A stretch of DNA of 63,102 nucleotides, taken from positions 1-63,102 of the forward strand of contig QQSC01000005.1 of NCBI GenBank assembly GCA_003602475.1, written 5' to 3'. Shown piece after piece: positions 36,219-44,970 of the stretch. Position numbers and translations under genes: made by a program. Every line of letters begins with the position of its first letter. Within the stretch, counting starts at the first letter, position 1. Below the pieces are notes generated by a model. The model was given only the letters and a program-made list of their open reading frames with translations, did no database searches and had not been told where the DNA came from. This stretch comes from Candidatus Poseidoniales archaeon. Its GTDB lineage: Archaea; Thermoplasmatota; Poseidoniia; Poseidoniales; Poseidoniaceae.

Positions 36219-37994
36219 ATGTCCGGACCGCTTGCCCGAACGGTCCTTGCCCGAACTCGACTTGCTCGGTCATGGGGTCTGGGTGACAGGAAGTCACCAT
36301 CGGCCATGACCCCAGCCCTGATCACCACCAGAATGGATGTAGAACTTCCTGTGGGGTACGCCCCGTTCAGTTCCTCAACCAGCAACACCTTACCGTCAAT
36401 GCTCTCCATTGAATCGCGTGGAGCGTTCGTGCCACCTGCGTTTGATGTCCCAGGTCCTTCGTACGCAGTGAACATCGGTCACGTTCTCCCACCATCGTTG
36501 GAAGAAGCGAACGCAGGAGAAGCCCAAGGAACTGGGGCATTGCTACCGGTTTCATGGCAGCGAATGCATCATGATGACGGACTGATGGATGCGTCGTTAT
36601 CCCCTGAAATCGTTGTTCTCACCGATGCGCCTCAATTGGCTGCCCAACCGGGTAAACTGGCCCAAGCCTTGTTGACGCTCAAGCAGCGGTTCCCCGGAGC
36701 ACTGGTATGGACGCCGGGTTTGGGTGGGCCCGACAACATGGCGGTTCTGACCCTCATGGGCGTTGACCTCTTCGACATGGCAAGGGCGCACGAAGCCTCT
36801 GCACGAAAGGTTCTGCTCACCGCCACCGGACCTCGCTGGCCACTGGCACATGAATCCACCACGGTTGAGCACCAAGCATACCATTGGATCAAAGCGCTTG
36901 ATGAGGTCAGGGCCGCTGTGCAGCAGGGCACGCTCAGCACGCTTGCAGAACGGCAGAGTTTGTCCAGCCCGCGATTGGTGGAGCACCTTCGACATCACCA
37001 TCGAATCGTGTCGAACACCCAAGGTGTATTGGCTTCACACGTGGACGCAAAAACCGAATTCCCGTGTTACAGCAACAACATGCTTCATGATCCGCTCGTC
37101 AACGATTGGGAGCGGTTCATGAACGAAGAATACCAAGCGCCAGAAGCCACCACAACCGTCATGGTTTTTCTCCCATGTTCTGCAAGAAAACCCTATCGTT
37201 TGTCCAGATCTCATGACCGCTTCCTCTACGCCATGCGCTCATCCGCATGCCATGAAGTCATGATGACCTCTCCGCTTGGTTTGGTCCCTCGCGACCTCGA
37301 GGATGTTTGGCCTGCTTCACATTACGACGTTCCCGTGACTGGGCACTGGTCGCTTGATGAGAAGGCTCGGGTTCAACGTATGCTGATGTCCCTGGTGGAG
37401 CGCGTGGGCTACAAGTGCATCATTAACCACACGGATTTCGATTTGAGTTTCTTGGATGTGGAGGTCATCGACACCCGACAGGGCCGTGGGGCGACCCAAC
37501 ACGATGCCCTCCAGTCACTGTCGGCTGCCGTGAAATCAGCGGTCGAAACCCACGGGCTTAGGAACCAAAGGAACAATCTGCGATTGAAGGCCAAATTCAA
37601 GAGCATTGCACGTAAGCTGACGCGCAACGATGCATGGATGGAACCCTTGAGTGTGAAGGGAAAAATACCGCGCTGGCGATTGGAACTGAACGGTCAACAA
37701 CTTGCAGTTTGGTCCATTGACAGGAATGGGTTTTCATTCTCGAGAGCGGCGATAGACCACCTTCACGAACACGATGCCTTGCCCAGAGTTGTCCTCAACA
37801 CCGGGGTTGACTGGCGCGGGGATGTGTTCGCCAGTATGGTGGCGAATCACGACCCTCGGATTCGTTCGGGTGATGATTTGCTGGTGATGCAAGACGGACA
37901 GGCCATGGGTTTGGCCCGTGCGGTTTGCCCCGGTTGGGAGTGGAACACCACCGTCGGGACACTTGCCAAATCACACCAACGACGCAAGAAGTGA
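36219..37994 (+). CDS. arcS: Archaeosine synthase ArcS (TgtA2)
   Basis: The start at 36219 (MSGPLARTVLARTRLARSW) avoids overlap with the divergent gene. The product is 591 residues. The N-terminal part resembles a degenerate TGT-like barrel (about 1-290). The key motif PCSARKPYRLSRSH, with Cys320 and His332, is the PCSxxKPYxxSxSH signature of the DUF5591 catalytic core. A C-terminal PUA domain (about 515-591; PRVVLNTGVDWRGDVFASMVANHDPRIRSGDDLLVM) binds tRNA. The enzyme takes part in converting preQ0 at position 15 of tRNA to archaeosine. The partner transglycosylase (tgtA) is not in this window. Confidence 0.87.
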   Translation: MSGPLARTVLARTRLARSWGLGDRKSPSAMTPALITTRMDVELPVGYAPFSSSTSNTLPSMLSIESRGAFVPPAFDVPGPSYAVNIGHVLPPSLEEANAGEAQGTGALLPVSWQRMHHDDGLMDASLSPEIVVLTDAPQLAAQPGKLAQALLTLKQRFPGALVWTPGLGGPDNMAVLTLMGVDLFDMARAHEASARKVLLTATGPRWPLAHESTTVEHQAYHWIKALDEVRAAVQQGTLSTLAERQSLSSPRLVEHLRHHHRIVSNTQGVLASHVDAKTEFPCYSNNMLHDPLVNDWERFMNEEYQAPEATTTVMVFLPCSARKPYRLSRSHDRFLYAMRSSACHEVMMTSPLGLVPRDLEDVWPASHYDVPVTGHWSLDEKARVQRMLMSLVERVGYKCIINHTDFDLSFLDVEVIDTRQGRGATQHDALQSLSAAVKSAVETHGLRNQRNNLRLKAKFKSIARKLTRNDAWMEPLSVKGKIPRWRLELNGQQLAVWSIDRNGFSFSRAAIDHLHEHDALPRVVLNTGVDWRGDVFASMVANHDPRIRSGDDLLVMQDGQAMGLARAVCPGWEWNTTVGTLAKSHQRRKK

Positions 37995-38002
37995 AACCCT
38001 CT

Positions 38003-38017
38003 CACCGTCGTACGGTG
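38003..38017 (+). terminator. Hairpin between arcS and uS15
   Basis: CACCGT and ACGGTG form a six-base stem with a three-base loop, eight bases after the arcS stop. A weak purine-rich sequence follows rather than a T-run, so it may act as a 3' RNA stabiliser instead of a terminator. Confidence 0.3.
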
Positions 38018-38069
38018 CGGAGTGATTAAGAAGGGGTGATATTACGGTGGGCTACTTGGTGATGTCTTT

Positions 38070-38528
38070 ATGGCACGTATGTACAAATCTCGAAAGGGCA
38101 CAAGCGGTTCAACCCGCCCGCACATTACGACCGCTCCTGAATGGTCGAACACCAACAAAGATGCCGTGACGGCCCTCGTTCTTGACCTCGCCAAGGCAGG
38201 ACACTCCAGTGCTGAAATTGGCACTGCACTACGCGACAAGCACGCTGTGCCCAACGCCCGCCTTGTTCTCGGGAAGCGAATCTCACAGGTTCTGGCTGAG
38301 CACGACATGCTCGGCACCTATCCAGAGGACATGATGAACCTCATGCGACAAGCTGTCGGCATCATCAATCATTTGGGCGCTGGCAACCACAAGGACATTC
38401 ACAACAAGCGAGCCCTTGAGATCACAGAGGCGAAAATTCGCCGTCTGGCCAACTACTACAAGAGCGAAGGTCACCTTCCATCCGACTGGCGATACAAGCG
38501 AGACGAACTTCGACTGATGGTCGAGTGA
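38070..38528 (+). CDS. rps15: 30S ribosomal protein S15 (uS15), archaeal type
   Basis: The product is 152 residues, typical of archaeal/eukaryotic uS15 (about 150, against 88 in bacteria). The N-terminal extension MARMYKSRKGTSGSTRP and the conserved S15 core LMRQAVGIINHLGAGNHKDIHNKRALEITEAKIRRLANYYK...WRYKRDELRLMVE are clear. It binds the central domain of 16S rRNA. It is followed after 57 bases by a likely RecJ/Cdc45-like gene, a neighbourhood seen in other euryarchaea. Confidence 0.97.
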   Translation: MARMYKSRKGTSGSTRPHITTAPEWSNTNKDAVTALVLDLAKAGHSSAEIGTALRDKHAVPNARLVLGKRISQVLAEHDMLGTYPEDMMNLMRQAVGIINHLGAGNHKDIHNKRALEITEAKIRRLANYYKSEGHLPSDWRYKRDELRLMVE

Positions 38529-38557
38529 TGTCGCCAACGATGCTCATCTTCATGAGG

Positions 38558-38581
38558 GGTCACCTCTTCATTGGAGTGACC
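38558..38581 (+). promoter_or_regulatory. Hairpin over the ribosome-binding site of the RecJ-like gene
   Basis: GGTCAC (38558-38563) pairs perfectly with GTGACC (38576-38581). The Shine-Dalgarno GGAGTGA (38573-38579) lies partly in the 3' arm, seven bases before the ATG at 38586. An alternative hairpin GAGG-GGTCA-CCTC (38554-38566) would free it. It could tie translation of this gene to that of uS15; not demonstrated. Confidence 0.3.
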
Positions 38582-38585
38582 AACG

Positions 38586-39506
38586 ATGCGTGACCTTCTG
38601 TCCGTTCCAATGTTTGCTGACCTCGTGCAGCACTTGCGTTCACAAGCTGCGGCCCTCAATCGTGCACCGCTGTTGAACCTTCAGGCTCCTTCCTCATTGA
38701 GTGGCGTGTTGGCCATGGGTCAACTCGAAGCCGCTTGCCTTGATGCTGGCCTGATGTACAGTCGCCGGTTTTACCCTTCGCAATCCCACAGGCCGCGAGA
38801 CGAACCTCCTTCGATTGTTCGCGCCTCTCACGGTCTCACGGTGGCTTTGATGACGGAGGAATCAACGTGGACCAGCGACGAGGTAACTCTCGATGAAGGC
38901 GTGCGTTTGGTGCCCCTCGCTACATCCGTTTTGACAGGCGACACCAATAAAAATCTCCAAGGAGCTCTTGATGTGGTCGCACAAGCCGCAGCTTTAGCAG
39001 CCCTCTTGGCCCCCAACGGTCGCCGTGTACGTCTACTTCGCCCGATGGCCTCCCTGGGCATGTGGCTTGGCGGCTCGTTGGACACCAGCATGGACGTCTT
39101 TCACAACCTTATGATTCATCACTTGAATGAAGAAGGAACCCTGCGCCTGGTCCCCTTGCCTGAAGTGCTCGAACCGAAATCAGGCATGTTACCGAACGTC
39201 TCCGACCGTCGGGTGAAGAAACTCACCAAGGCTTGGGAGAAGATGAACGTTGAAGATCGAGCTCAGGCCATGAGCGAACTCACGCTGCCATGCTTGACCA
39301 ACACCACACTCTCCACACCGCGTCTTGAGTCGTTGATTTGGTGCAGAATGTTGGTCGGTGAAGAACCCGTGGATTTGGCCAGCCAACTCAGCTACCTGCA
39401 GAGCGAATGGCCTGAAGATGGAGCCGAGCAAAAACGTCACGCAAGCGACGTGTTGGACGGCTGGCTGGCCTCAGGAAGGTTGTGGTCAAGCCCAGCGACG
39501 GATTGA
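38586..39506 (+). CDS. Probable degenerate RecJ/Cdc45-like (DHH-fold) protein
   Basis: The product is 306 residues. The N-terminal segment RAPLLNLQAPSSLSGVLAMGQLEAACLDAGLMY (about 27-59) lies where archaeal RecJ/GAN proteins have the DHH motif (LLxHxDADGxxSGAIL), with the same pattern of strand, loop and helix, but the catalytic Asp/His residues are missing. The later stretch AALLAPNGRRVRLLRPMASLGMWLGGSLDT resembles the GAxGD segment of GAN, again without the acids. Position directly after uS15 matches the archaeal recJ neighbourhood. This suggests an inactivated homologue with a structural role like Cdc45 in the CMG helicase. Similarity is weak, so the call is inference. Confidence 0.5.
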   Translation: MRDLLSVPMFADLVQHLRSQAAALNRAPLLNLQAPSSLSGVLAMGQLEAACLDAGLMYSRRFYPSQSHRPRDEPPSIVRASHGLTVALMTEESTWTSDEVTLDEGVRLVPLATSVLTGDTNKNLQGALDVVAQAAALAALLAPNGRRVRLLRPMASLGMWLGGSLDTSMDVFHNLMIHHLNEEGTLRLVPLPEVLEPKSGMLPNVSDRRVKKLTKAWEKMNVEDRAQAMSELTLPCLTNTTLSTPRLESLIWCRMLVGEEPVDLASQLSYLQSEWPEDGAEQKRHASDVLDGWLASGRLWSSPATD

Positions 39507-39531
39507 AGACGAACGGGCCCTTGGCCAACCC

Positions 39532-39882
39532 ATGGCGATTGAACGACTTCTTACTGGTAGCATCCAAACCCAACTTAACGATCTCCTTTCAACCGAGGAT
39601 TTGGTCATTGAGGCATTTCGGGATCTCGTAAAGGACGAGCTCAAAGCTCATGTCCGTGCCAAGGTTGACGCAGACCCAGAACTCAAAGCCGAAATCAAGG
39701 AAGCTGTGGCGTATTATTTCCATTCCAAAGCACGGTCAATTTATGCTGAACTCAAAGCTACTCGGGCGGCGACACGTCTTGGTTTGCGCCTCCTTCCCGA
39801 CGACATCCAAGGGGAAGTTGGCAACGCACTTGTGACCTTGTTCGAAAAAGAATTGGGCGACCTTTTGGAAAAGGCCCTTTGA
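39532..39882 (+). CDS. Small alpha-helical protein of unknown function
   Basis: The start at 39532 (MAIERLLTGSIQTQL) is chosen 25 bases after the previous stop; the longer open frame overlaps that gene. The product is 116 residues, predicted nearly all helical and charged (LVIEAFRDLVKDELKAHVRAKVDADPELKAEIKEAVAYYFHSKARSIYAELKATRAATRLG), with no cysteine or membrane segment. It is cytosolic and probably co-transcribed with the RecJ-like gene. I recognise no family. Confidence 0.6.
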   Translation: MAIERLLTGSIQTQLNDLLSTEDLVIEAFRDLVKDELKAHVRAKVDADPELKAEIKEAVAYYFHSKARSIYAELKATRAATRLGLRLLPDDIQGEVGNALVTLFEKELGDLLEKAL

Positions 39883-39946
39883 GTCCGCTTCCGCCCACGA
39901 ATGAGTACAAGTTATGTGCTGAACTTTCCTCGGGAGAATGAGCATC

Positions 39947-41959
39947 ATGCGACGGACGGTAATTGTCAGTATGCTGCTGATGGCCACCGTATGGTTTCCC
40001 CTCTTCATTGGAACTGCTCAATCCGTGAACGACGGCGAATCTGTGGTGTGCTGTGATGCCGCAGAAGTGGATTTGTACCTCATCGGAAGCGACAGCAGTG
40101 CGACACTTACACCGTTTGCGAGTGAATTGGGTGACGACGTGCAGAGCATCGTGGTTGAATCCTCAGCCGTCGGCCAGGAAACCCTCGGTACGTGGTTGCT
40201 CCCAGACTTGTGGGAGGGCGCTGTTCCTGCTGGCGTATGGACATTTTCGCTGGAATACGAAGTTTCAGACGCTGCAGGTGTTCAAATCAACGCAACAGCC
40301 TCCATCAACATCGGTTCAAAGTCGTTTTCAGCCACCACAGACCCAGCATCTTCCTTCCTTGCTCAGGGAACTGGCACGTTGTCGTTCGACATTGATGTTG
40401 AAGCGTTCACGTCAAGCGGTAACTCGAACTTGGAACTGACCCTCACGGCCCAGACCATCGTGTTTGAGGTTCCCAACAGCGATGCATCGTTTGAATTGCT
40501 GTGGGGTACGGAGAACAAAGACTCCGCACTCAGCGCAACGATTCCACTTCTTGACATATGGATGATTGAGCCAGAGATCGAGGGTTCAGATGTCTACCTC
40601 GCCGTTCGATTGGATTCTCCATGGGGCTTGTCAACGCTTTCTCTCTCCGACTCGATATCGTTGCTGGTCAACGGACAGCCTGTCACGGGTGACCCAATCG
40701 AAACGGCATCCGACAATACGGTTAGAGTAACATGGACATGGGACGGAGCGGCTGGTGGCGTTGAAACCATTACTGTACAGGTGAAATTGGTGTTCCAACC
40801 CGATCAAACCGCATTAACTGGGTCATCGGTGTTCGAAATTGAAACCTTTGACACAGGGGGCGGCACCGGTACCTATTATCCGCCAGATGAACCGCTGCGC
40901 ACGGACGGCAGTGGCAGTCAATTGGACGTCAATATCCGCTCTGAATTGACCGGCGGAAGCAACAGCAATTTGGTGATGAAGACCACCACCGTAATCACCG
41001 TTCACGACGAAGTCGCCTTCTGGATGCGCTGGGGTTTGGATCACATTGGTGACGATGTGACGCCTCTATCCTCTACTCTCGGTGCTTTTTCAGCAGGTGG
41101 AGTCACCGATGATGACCGTATAAGTCGGGCCATTGAGGGGGTTGAAGTGGGTGAATTTGAGCGCCAAATGGTCAACCTCGGTCAACTGTTCTTAACCAAT
41201 GGACTTGGTTTGGACAGCGATGAATTGCTCGGCGATTTCCGTAACTTTGACCAACTGCAAATTGAACTTGACCTCATGGGTGAATCCAACGTTGTGAACC
41301 ACCCGGTTTCCATTGTGTTTTTGACCACAACCGAAGTACCGGACGGCGTGGCCATGAACTTCATTGAACAATTTGTGGTGTCCCAACCTGCTCCGATTTG
41401 GTCCTCGATCAACCTTGACGCCGAATATCGTTCCTCCATGCTCACCGCCATGACGAACAGCAAGTTGTTGAAATCAGACAACCTCCAGTTGTCCGTATCC
41501 CGTAGCCCCTTTGGGGACACGATTTCTCTTGTGGGAGAAGGGTTTGATCAGGACGAGAACTTTGCCCTCAACATCATCCCAACCTCGGCCATCACCTACG
41601 CCCCGATGCCGTTGGCCGTTCTTTCGCTGTTGGCCTGTATTGGCGCCATGGTCATTGGCCTACGTCTCTCACGAAACCGAATACGTACCTACCTGTACCT
41701 CGAACTTGTGCTGCTGCCGGTTATCGCTCTCATCTTCCTGTTTGGATTCCCACCAGTTTGGGTCGGCTCATCCATCGCCATCACGACTCTTCTTTGGTGG
41801 ATCACCGCTGTTGCAAGTCCGAAAACGGCTGTTCAACCGAGGCAGTGGCCCTCAATTTCTTGCCCCAAATGCAGCACTCCCAACCTCGTGGCGAGCGACG
41901 AGCGACCGTATCGATTGTCGTGCAGCGGATGCAGCCGAACCATCAAAATTGAAGGGTAA
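39947..41959 (+). CDS. Exported protein with C-terminal membrane helices and zinc ribbon
   Basis: The start at 39947 (MRRTVIVSMLLMATVWFPLF) is chosen because CGGGAGA lies 9 bases upstream; ATG 39938 is too near this site. The product is 670 residues. A signal peptide ends near TAQS. A beta-rich ectodomain of about 510 residues follows, then three membrane helices (about 550-630: PLAVLSLLACIGAMVIGL; YLELVLLPVIALIFLFGF; WVGSSIAITTLLWWITAV). The cytosolic end is a zinc ribbon CPKCSTPNLVASDERPYRLSCSGCSRTIKIEG with four Cys. The function is unknown; a surface receptor is possible. It is convergent with the CBS protein gene. Confidence 0.72.
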   Translation: MRRTVIVSMLLMATVWFPLFIGTAQSVNDGESVVCCDAAEVDLYLIGSDSSATLTPFASELGDDVQSIVVESSAVGQETLGTWLLPDLWEGAVPAGVWTFSLEYEVSDAAGVQINATASINIGSKSFSATTDPASSFLAQGTGTLSFDIDVEAFTSSGNSNLELTLTAQTIVFEVPNSDASFELLWGTENKDSALSATIPLLDIWMIEPEIEGSDVYLAVRLDSPWGLSTLSLSDSISLLVNGQPVTGDPIETASDNTVRVTWTWDGAAGGVETITVQVKLVFQPDQTALTGSSVFEIETFDTGGGTGTYYPPDEPLRTDGSGSQLDVNIRSELTGGSNSNLVMKTTTVITVHDEVAFWMRWGLDHIGDDVTPLSSTLGAFSAGGVTDDDRISRAIEGVEVGEFERQMVNLGQLFLTNGLGLDSDELLGDFRNFDQLQIELDLMGESNVVNHPVSIVFLTTTEVPDGVAMNFIEQFVVSQPAPIWSSINLDAEYRSSMLTAMTNSKLLKSDNLQLSVSRSPFGDTISLVGEGFDQDENFALNIIPTSAITYAPMPLAVLSLLACIGAMVIGLRLSRNRIRTYLYLELVLLPVIALIFLFGFPPVWVGSSIAITTLLWWITAVASPKTAVQPRQWPSISCPKCSTPNLVASDERPYRLSCSGCSRTIKIEG

Positions 41960-42014
41960 TATTGGATTGGCTCAATCGGCTTTGGTGACGCCGTCGAGTG
42001 AAGAGTTGTCCAAA

Positions 42015-42425
42015 TCAAAGTCCAAGTCCCTTCAAACTCTTGACCAAGTCCATCGCTTCTTGGTAGTCTCCAGGAGAGAAGTATCCTGAAAATGTCTCGT
42101 TATCGTCGACGGCGACCACGGCTTGTGGGCTTCGCTGTCGGATGTCCTTGAGGACGGCGGAAAGTCCATCGCTGAGGTTCACCTGAAGAAAATCCATCTC
42201 CATATGGGCATGGCATGGCTCATCATTCGGGTTCACACCGTTGGCAAGGGCTTGGATGAGTTGTCGTTGGCCGATAACCCCCTTCACCCTTTCATCTCCG
42301 TCGAGAACAACCAAGATTCCGCCGGTGATGGTTAACAGCCGCAACGCCGCTTCTTGAAGCGTATCGTCCATGCCGATGGTCATGTGTTCGTCGTCAAGTT
42401 TGAGGTCACTGACCTGTTTCGCCAT
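42015..42425 (-). CDS. CBS-domain protein
   Basis: The product is 136 residues and consists of two CBS repeats (about 8-62, with GGILVVLDGDERVKGVIGQRQLIQAL, and 70-130, with QAVVAVDDNETFSGYFSPGDYQEAM). CBS pairs bind adenosyl ligands such as AMP, ATP or SAM and control a partner. No catalytic domain is attached. It is the last gene of the minus-strand run that includes RNase HII and GluRS, with a 35-base gap after the GluRS gene. The target is unknown. Confidence 0.85.
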   Translation of the reverse strand: MAKQVSDLKLDDEHMTIGMDDTLQEAALRLLTITGGILVVLDGDERVKGVIGQRQLIQALANGVNPNDEPCHAHMEMDFLQVNLSDGLSAVLKDIRQRSPQAVVAVDDNETFSGYFSPGDYQEAMDLVKSLKGLGL

Positions 42426-42460
42426 GGACCGAGAGGAAGGTCCCGGCTTAGGTCTTTTCC

Positions 42461-44227
42461 TTACACAGATTCCGTTGTTCGTTCGTGGCAGAGGAAGAAT
42501 GAACCGTCTTCCATCACCTTTGCATAACCGATTCGTTCGAGTTGCACGATGGTACCAACAGGATGGTTGTGGGGTTCAATAAGGCCCTCTATGGCCGTGA
42601 TTTCCCCGCCACTCGTGCTCATCAAGACCGCTTCAACGGCGTGTTGCTCTGGAAGCCAGTGTACGATGGGGCGCCGGTCCGAACGGTCCAATGAAACCAG
42701 AGCGGCCTTGGAATTCTCAATTCTCACATCGGCATATTCCTTGAGCCGCACATCCCCTTTGATGGCATCTTCTGGTTCAAGCCAGATGCCTGTGGTGTTG
42801 AGTTCCCAACGACGCTGGCCCTGATCTGGATGGTTGGGGTGGATGGGGAATTGCAACACTGTAGCGGCATCATGAGCGTTCAAGTCCAAGCGTTGTGGGT
42901 GTCGAACGAAGGAAAGTCGAGGGGCTTGGTCATCCACTGCTTTGGTGTTGTGAGAGTAGAGGGTGGATAGAGGGACTGAGATGTCCTTCTGGGTGATGCC
43001 GAGTTCGGTCCAAAACCCTCGGAGTGCAGCGGCAGTGATGCCTCGACGAGCCAAGCCAGCCAACGTGGGCAAGCGAGGGTCGTCCCATCCTGTGAATTCC
43101 CCTGCTTCGATGTTTTTTCTCATGGCAGAGGTGGAAAAGCCTCCCCATTCGTGCACTTTTACTCGCCCCCAATACATGGTTTCAGGATAGGTCCAACCGA
43201 AATGCTCGTAGAGCAAGGTCTGTTTTCTTGTCGAATCCATGAGGTCCTTTCCACGAATGATGTGGGTGACGCCTTGAAGGTGGTCTTCGACGGCACTTTG
43301 GAAATCCAAAAGGGGCCAAACGGTGTGGCGGCTCCCGACGTTCGGCCTTGGGTGTGGGTGAGCTTTGGTGTCTTGAATACGCAGGGCCGGCCAATCTCGG
43401 AGTGCAGGATTTTTCAACTTCATGTCGGTTTTGACTCGGACAACGGCGTCTCCCTGTTGGTAGGTGCCGTTGAGCATCGAGGCCCATCGCTCCATGTTTT
43501 CAGCAACGTTGTTTGGGCGGCAAGGGCATTCTGTTTTGTTCACCCGATGTTCTCGAAAGGCTTCCGCTGAGCAGGTGCACACATAGCCGAATCCCTGCGA
43601 GAGCATCTCTTTGGCATGCTGGTGGTAGTGTTCCATTCGTTCTGATGCGATGACCACTCGGTCTGGACCTCGGCCCATAAGCCAAGTTGCTTCTTGCTCT
43701 ATTTGGGCATAAGCACTCATCATGGGCGGTTTCACCTTCGTGTCCGTATCGTCAAACCTGAGGATCAACACGCCATCGTACATCTCTCGATACGAACTGT
43801 TGATGACCAGCCCTCGAGCGTGACCAAACGAAAGCGGCCCGTTCGGGTTTGGAGCGAACCTGAGGACAACGCTCCCTTTCGTGGCGTTTTTGAGTTCTGG
43901 CAACCCTTCTCGCTTGGTCTGTTTTACCTTCACCTCGAGGAGATGAGGTGCCTCTCGAAGGAGGAGGTCACGAACATGGTCGAGGCCTTCGGATGCGGCC
44001 AACCCGTTGGCTTGGTTGACATGGGTGGCCACCAGCCCGGAAATCGTTTTCCCGTGTTGGCGTAAATCGCTTCGCGCACCCATTATTCGGCTGATGACAG
44101 AGCCAATAGAGGCTTTTCCTTCGTATTGAAGTGCATTCTGAAGAGCGAGATGATGGATGAATCGAACGGTTTCCTCATCGGGTATCCATTCATTCGTCAT
44201 GATTGTGCGCTGAAGCGCTCCCCTCAT
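42461..44227 (-). CDS. gltX: Glutamyl-tRNA synthetase (archaeal type)
   Basis: The product is 588 residues, near the usual archaeal length (about 550-570). It has the N-terminal extension, then a class I catalytic domain with RFAPNPNGPLSFGHARG (HIGH-type GHAR near residues 135-138) and the KMSKS-equivalent FSTSAMRK near 363-370. The beta-barrel anticodon-binding C-terminus is of the GlnRS/archaeal GluRS type. It charges tRNA-Glu and probably also tRNA-Gln for the transamidation route. Its ATG overlaps the RNase HII stop (ATGA at 44224-44227). Confidence 0.94.
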   Translation of the reverse strand: MRGALQRTIMTNEWIPDEETVRFIHHLALQNALQYEGKASIGSVISRIMGARSDLRQHGKTISGLVATHVNQANGLAASEGLDHVRDLLLREAPHLLEVKVKQTKREGLPELKNATKGSVVLRFAPNPNGPLSFGHARGLVINSSYREMYDGVLILRFDDTDTKVKPPMMSAYAQIEQEATWLMGRGPDRVVIASERMEHYHQHAKEMLSQGFGYVCTCSAEAFREHRVNKTECPCRPNNVAENMERWASMLNGTYQQGDAVVRVKTDMKLKNPALRDWPALRIQDTKAHPHPRPNVGSRHTVWPLLDFQSAVEDHLQGVTHIIRGKDLMDSTRKQTLLYEHFGWTYPETMYWGRVKVHEWGGFSTSAMRKNIEAGEFTGWDDPRLPTLAGLARRGITAAALRGFWTELGITQKDISVPLSTLYSHNTKAVDDQAPRLSFVRHPQRLDLNAHDAATVLQFPIHPNHPDQGQRRWELNTTGIWLEPEDAIKGDVRLKEYADVRIENSKAALVSLDRSDRRPIVHWLPEQHAVEAVLMSTSGGEITAIEGLIEPHNHPVGTIVQLERIGYAKVMEDGSFFLCHERTTESV

Positions 44228-44961
44228 GAAATGCTTGGGTCTTCAGATTGAAACAGCGTGTGTTGGACGGTTCGAGGTTGGCCTCGCGTTGGGGGCTGGC
44301 CGGCATGATGGCGTGCCCAATACCGCTTGACAGTGGCCCATTCCCATCTCACATCCACATCAATCGATTCAGAGGTGATGAGGCTAGGAAGCGCTTGCAC
44401 AGTAGCAGGGTCACTTGGATAGCCAGACCCAAGGGGTCGTTCGAGTCGTTTTGCCATGTCGCTCATGGCTTGGTCACGATGTGTTTTCGCAAGAATACTG
44501 GCCATGGCCACCACCGGGTCGCGATCGTCGGCTTTGTGTTCGCTCACCATCGTGCATTCCACCCATGGCCACCCCGGTAGGAGATTGACGATTCGCTGAG
44601 TGAATCGCTCGGCGTTCACATCGCATGCGTCCGCCAGAACACTCAACCCGGTCGTTGGGCCCAAATCCTGAATGGCTTTCGCAAAACCTCTGACTTCCAA
44701 CCAGTTCAGGCCGTCAGCATGCAATGCCTCGTCAATGTTTGCGGCGGAATACACCACTAGGCTTGAACACCATCCCCGTTCATTGCCCACTTGTTTGAAC
44801 CAATTGACCAGCTCGTCACGACGTTTAGCAGACAGTCGTTTCGAATCTCGCACACCCGCTTGAACCAGCAGGGGGACGTCTTGTTCGGGAATGCCACAAG
44901 CAGCGATGACCAATGGCCCCAACACGGGTCCTCGTCCCGCTTCATCCAGACCGACTCGCAC
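44224..44961 (-). CDS. rnhB: Ribonuclease HII
   Basis: The product is 245 residues. The N-terminal motif GLDEAGRGPVLGPLVIAACG has the catalytic Asp and Glu (residues 6 and 7); the third acidic residue is in VLADACDVN, and the fourth in the KADDRDPVVAMASILAK region. It removes RNA from RNA-DNA hybrids and single misincorporated ribonucleotides. It is translated in tandem with gltX (ATGA). Its start lies nine bases after the stop of the large exported protein gene, so an operon is likely. Confidence 0.95.
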   Translation of the reverse strand: MRVGLDEAGRGPVLGPLVIAACGIPEQDVPLLVQAGVRDSKRLSAKRRDELVNWFKQVGNERGWCSSLVVYSAANIDEALHADGLNWLEVRGFAKAIQDLGPTTGLSVLADACDVNAERFTQRIVNLLPGWPWVECTMVSEHKADDRDPVVAMASILAKTHRDQAMSDMAKRLERPLGSGYPSDPATVQALPSLITSESIDVDVRWEWATVKRYWARHHAGQPPTRGQPRTVQHTLFQSEDPSIS

Positions 44962-44970
44962 ATCAGCCCC

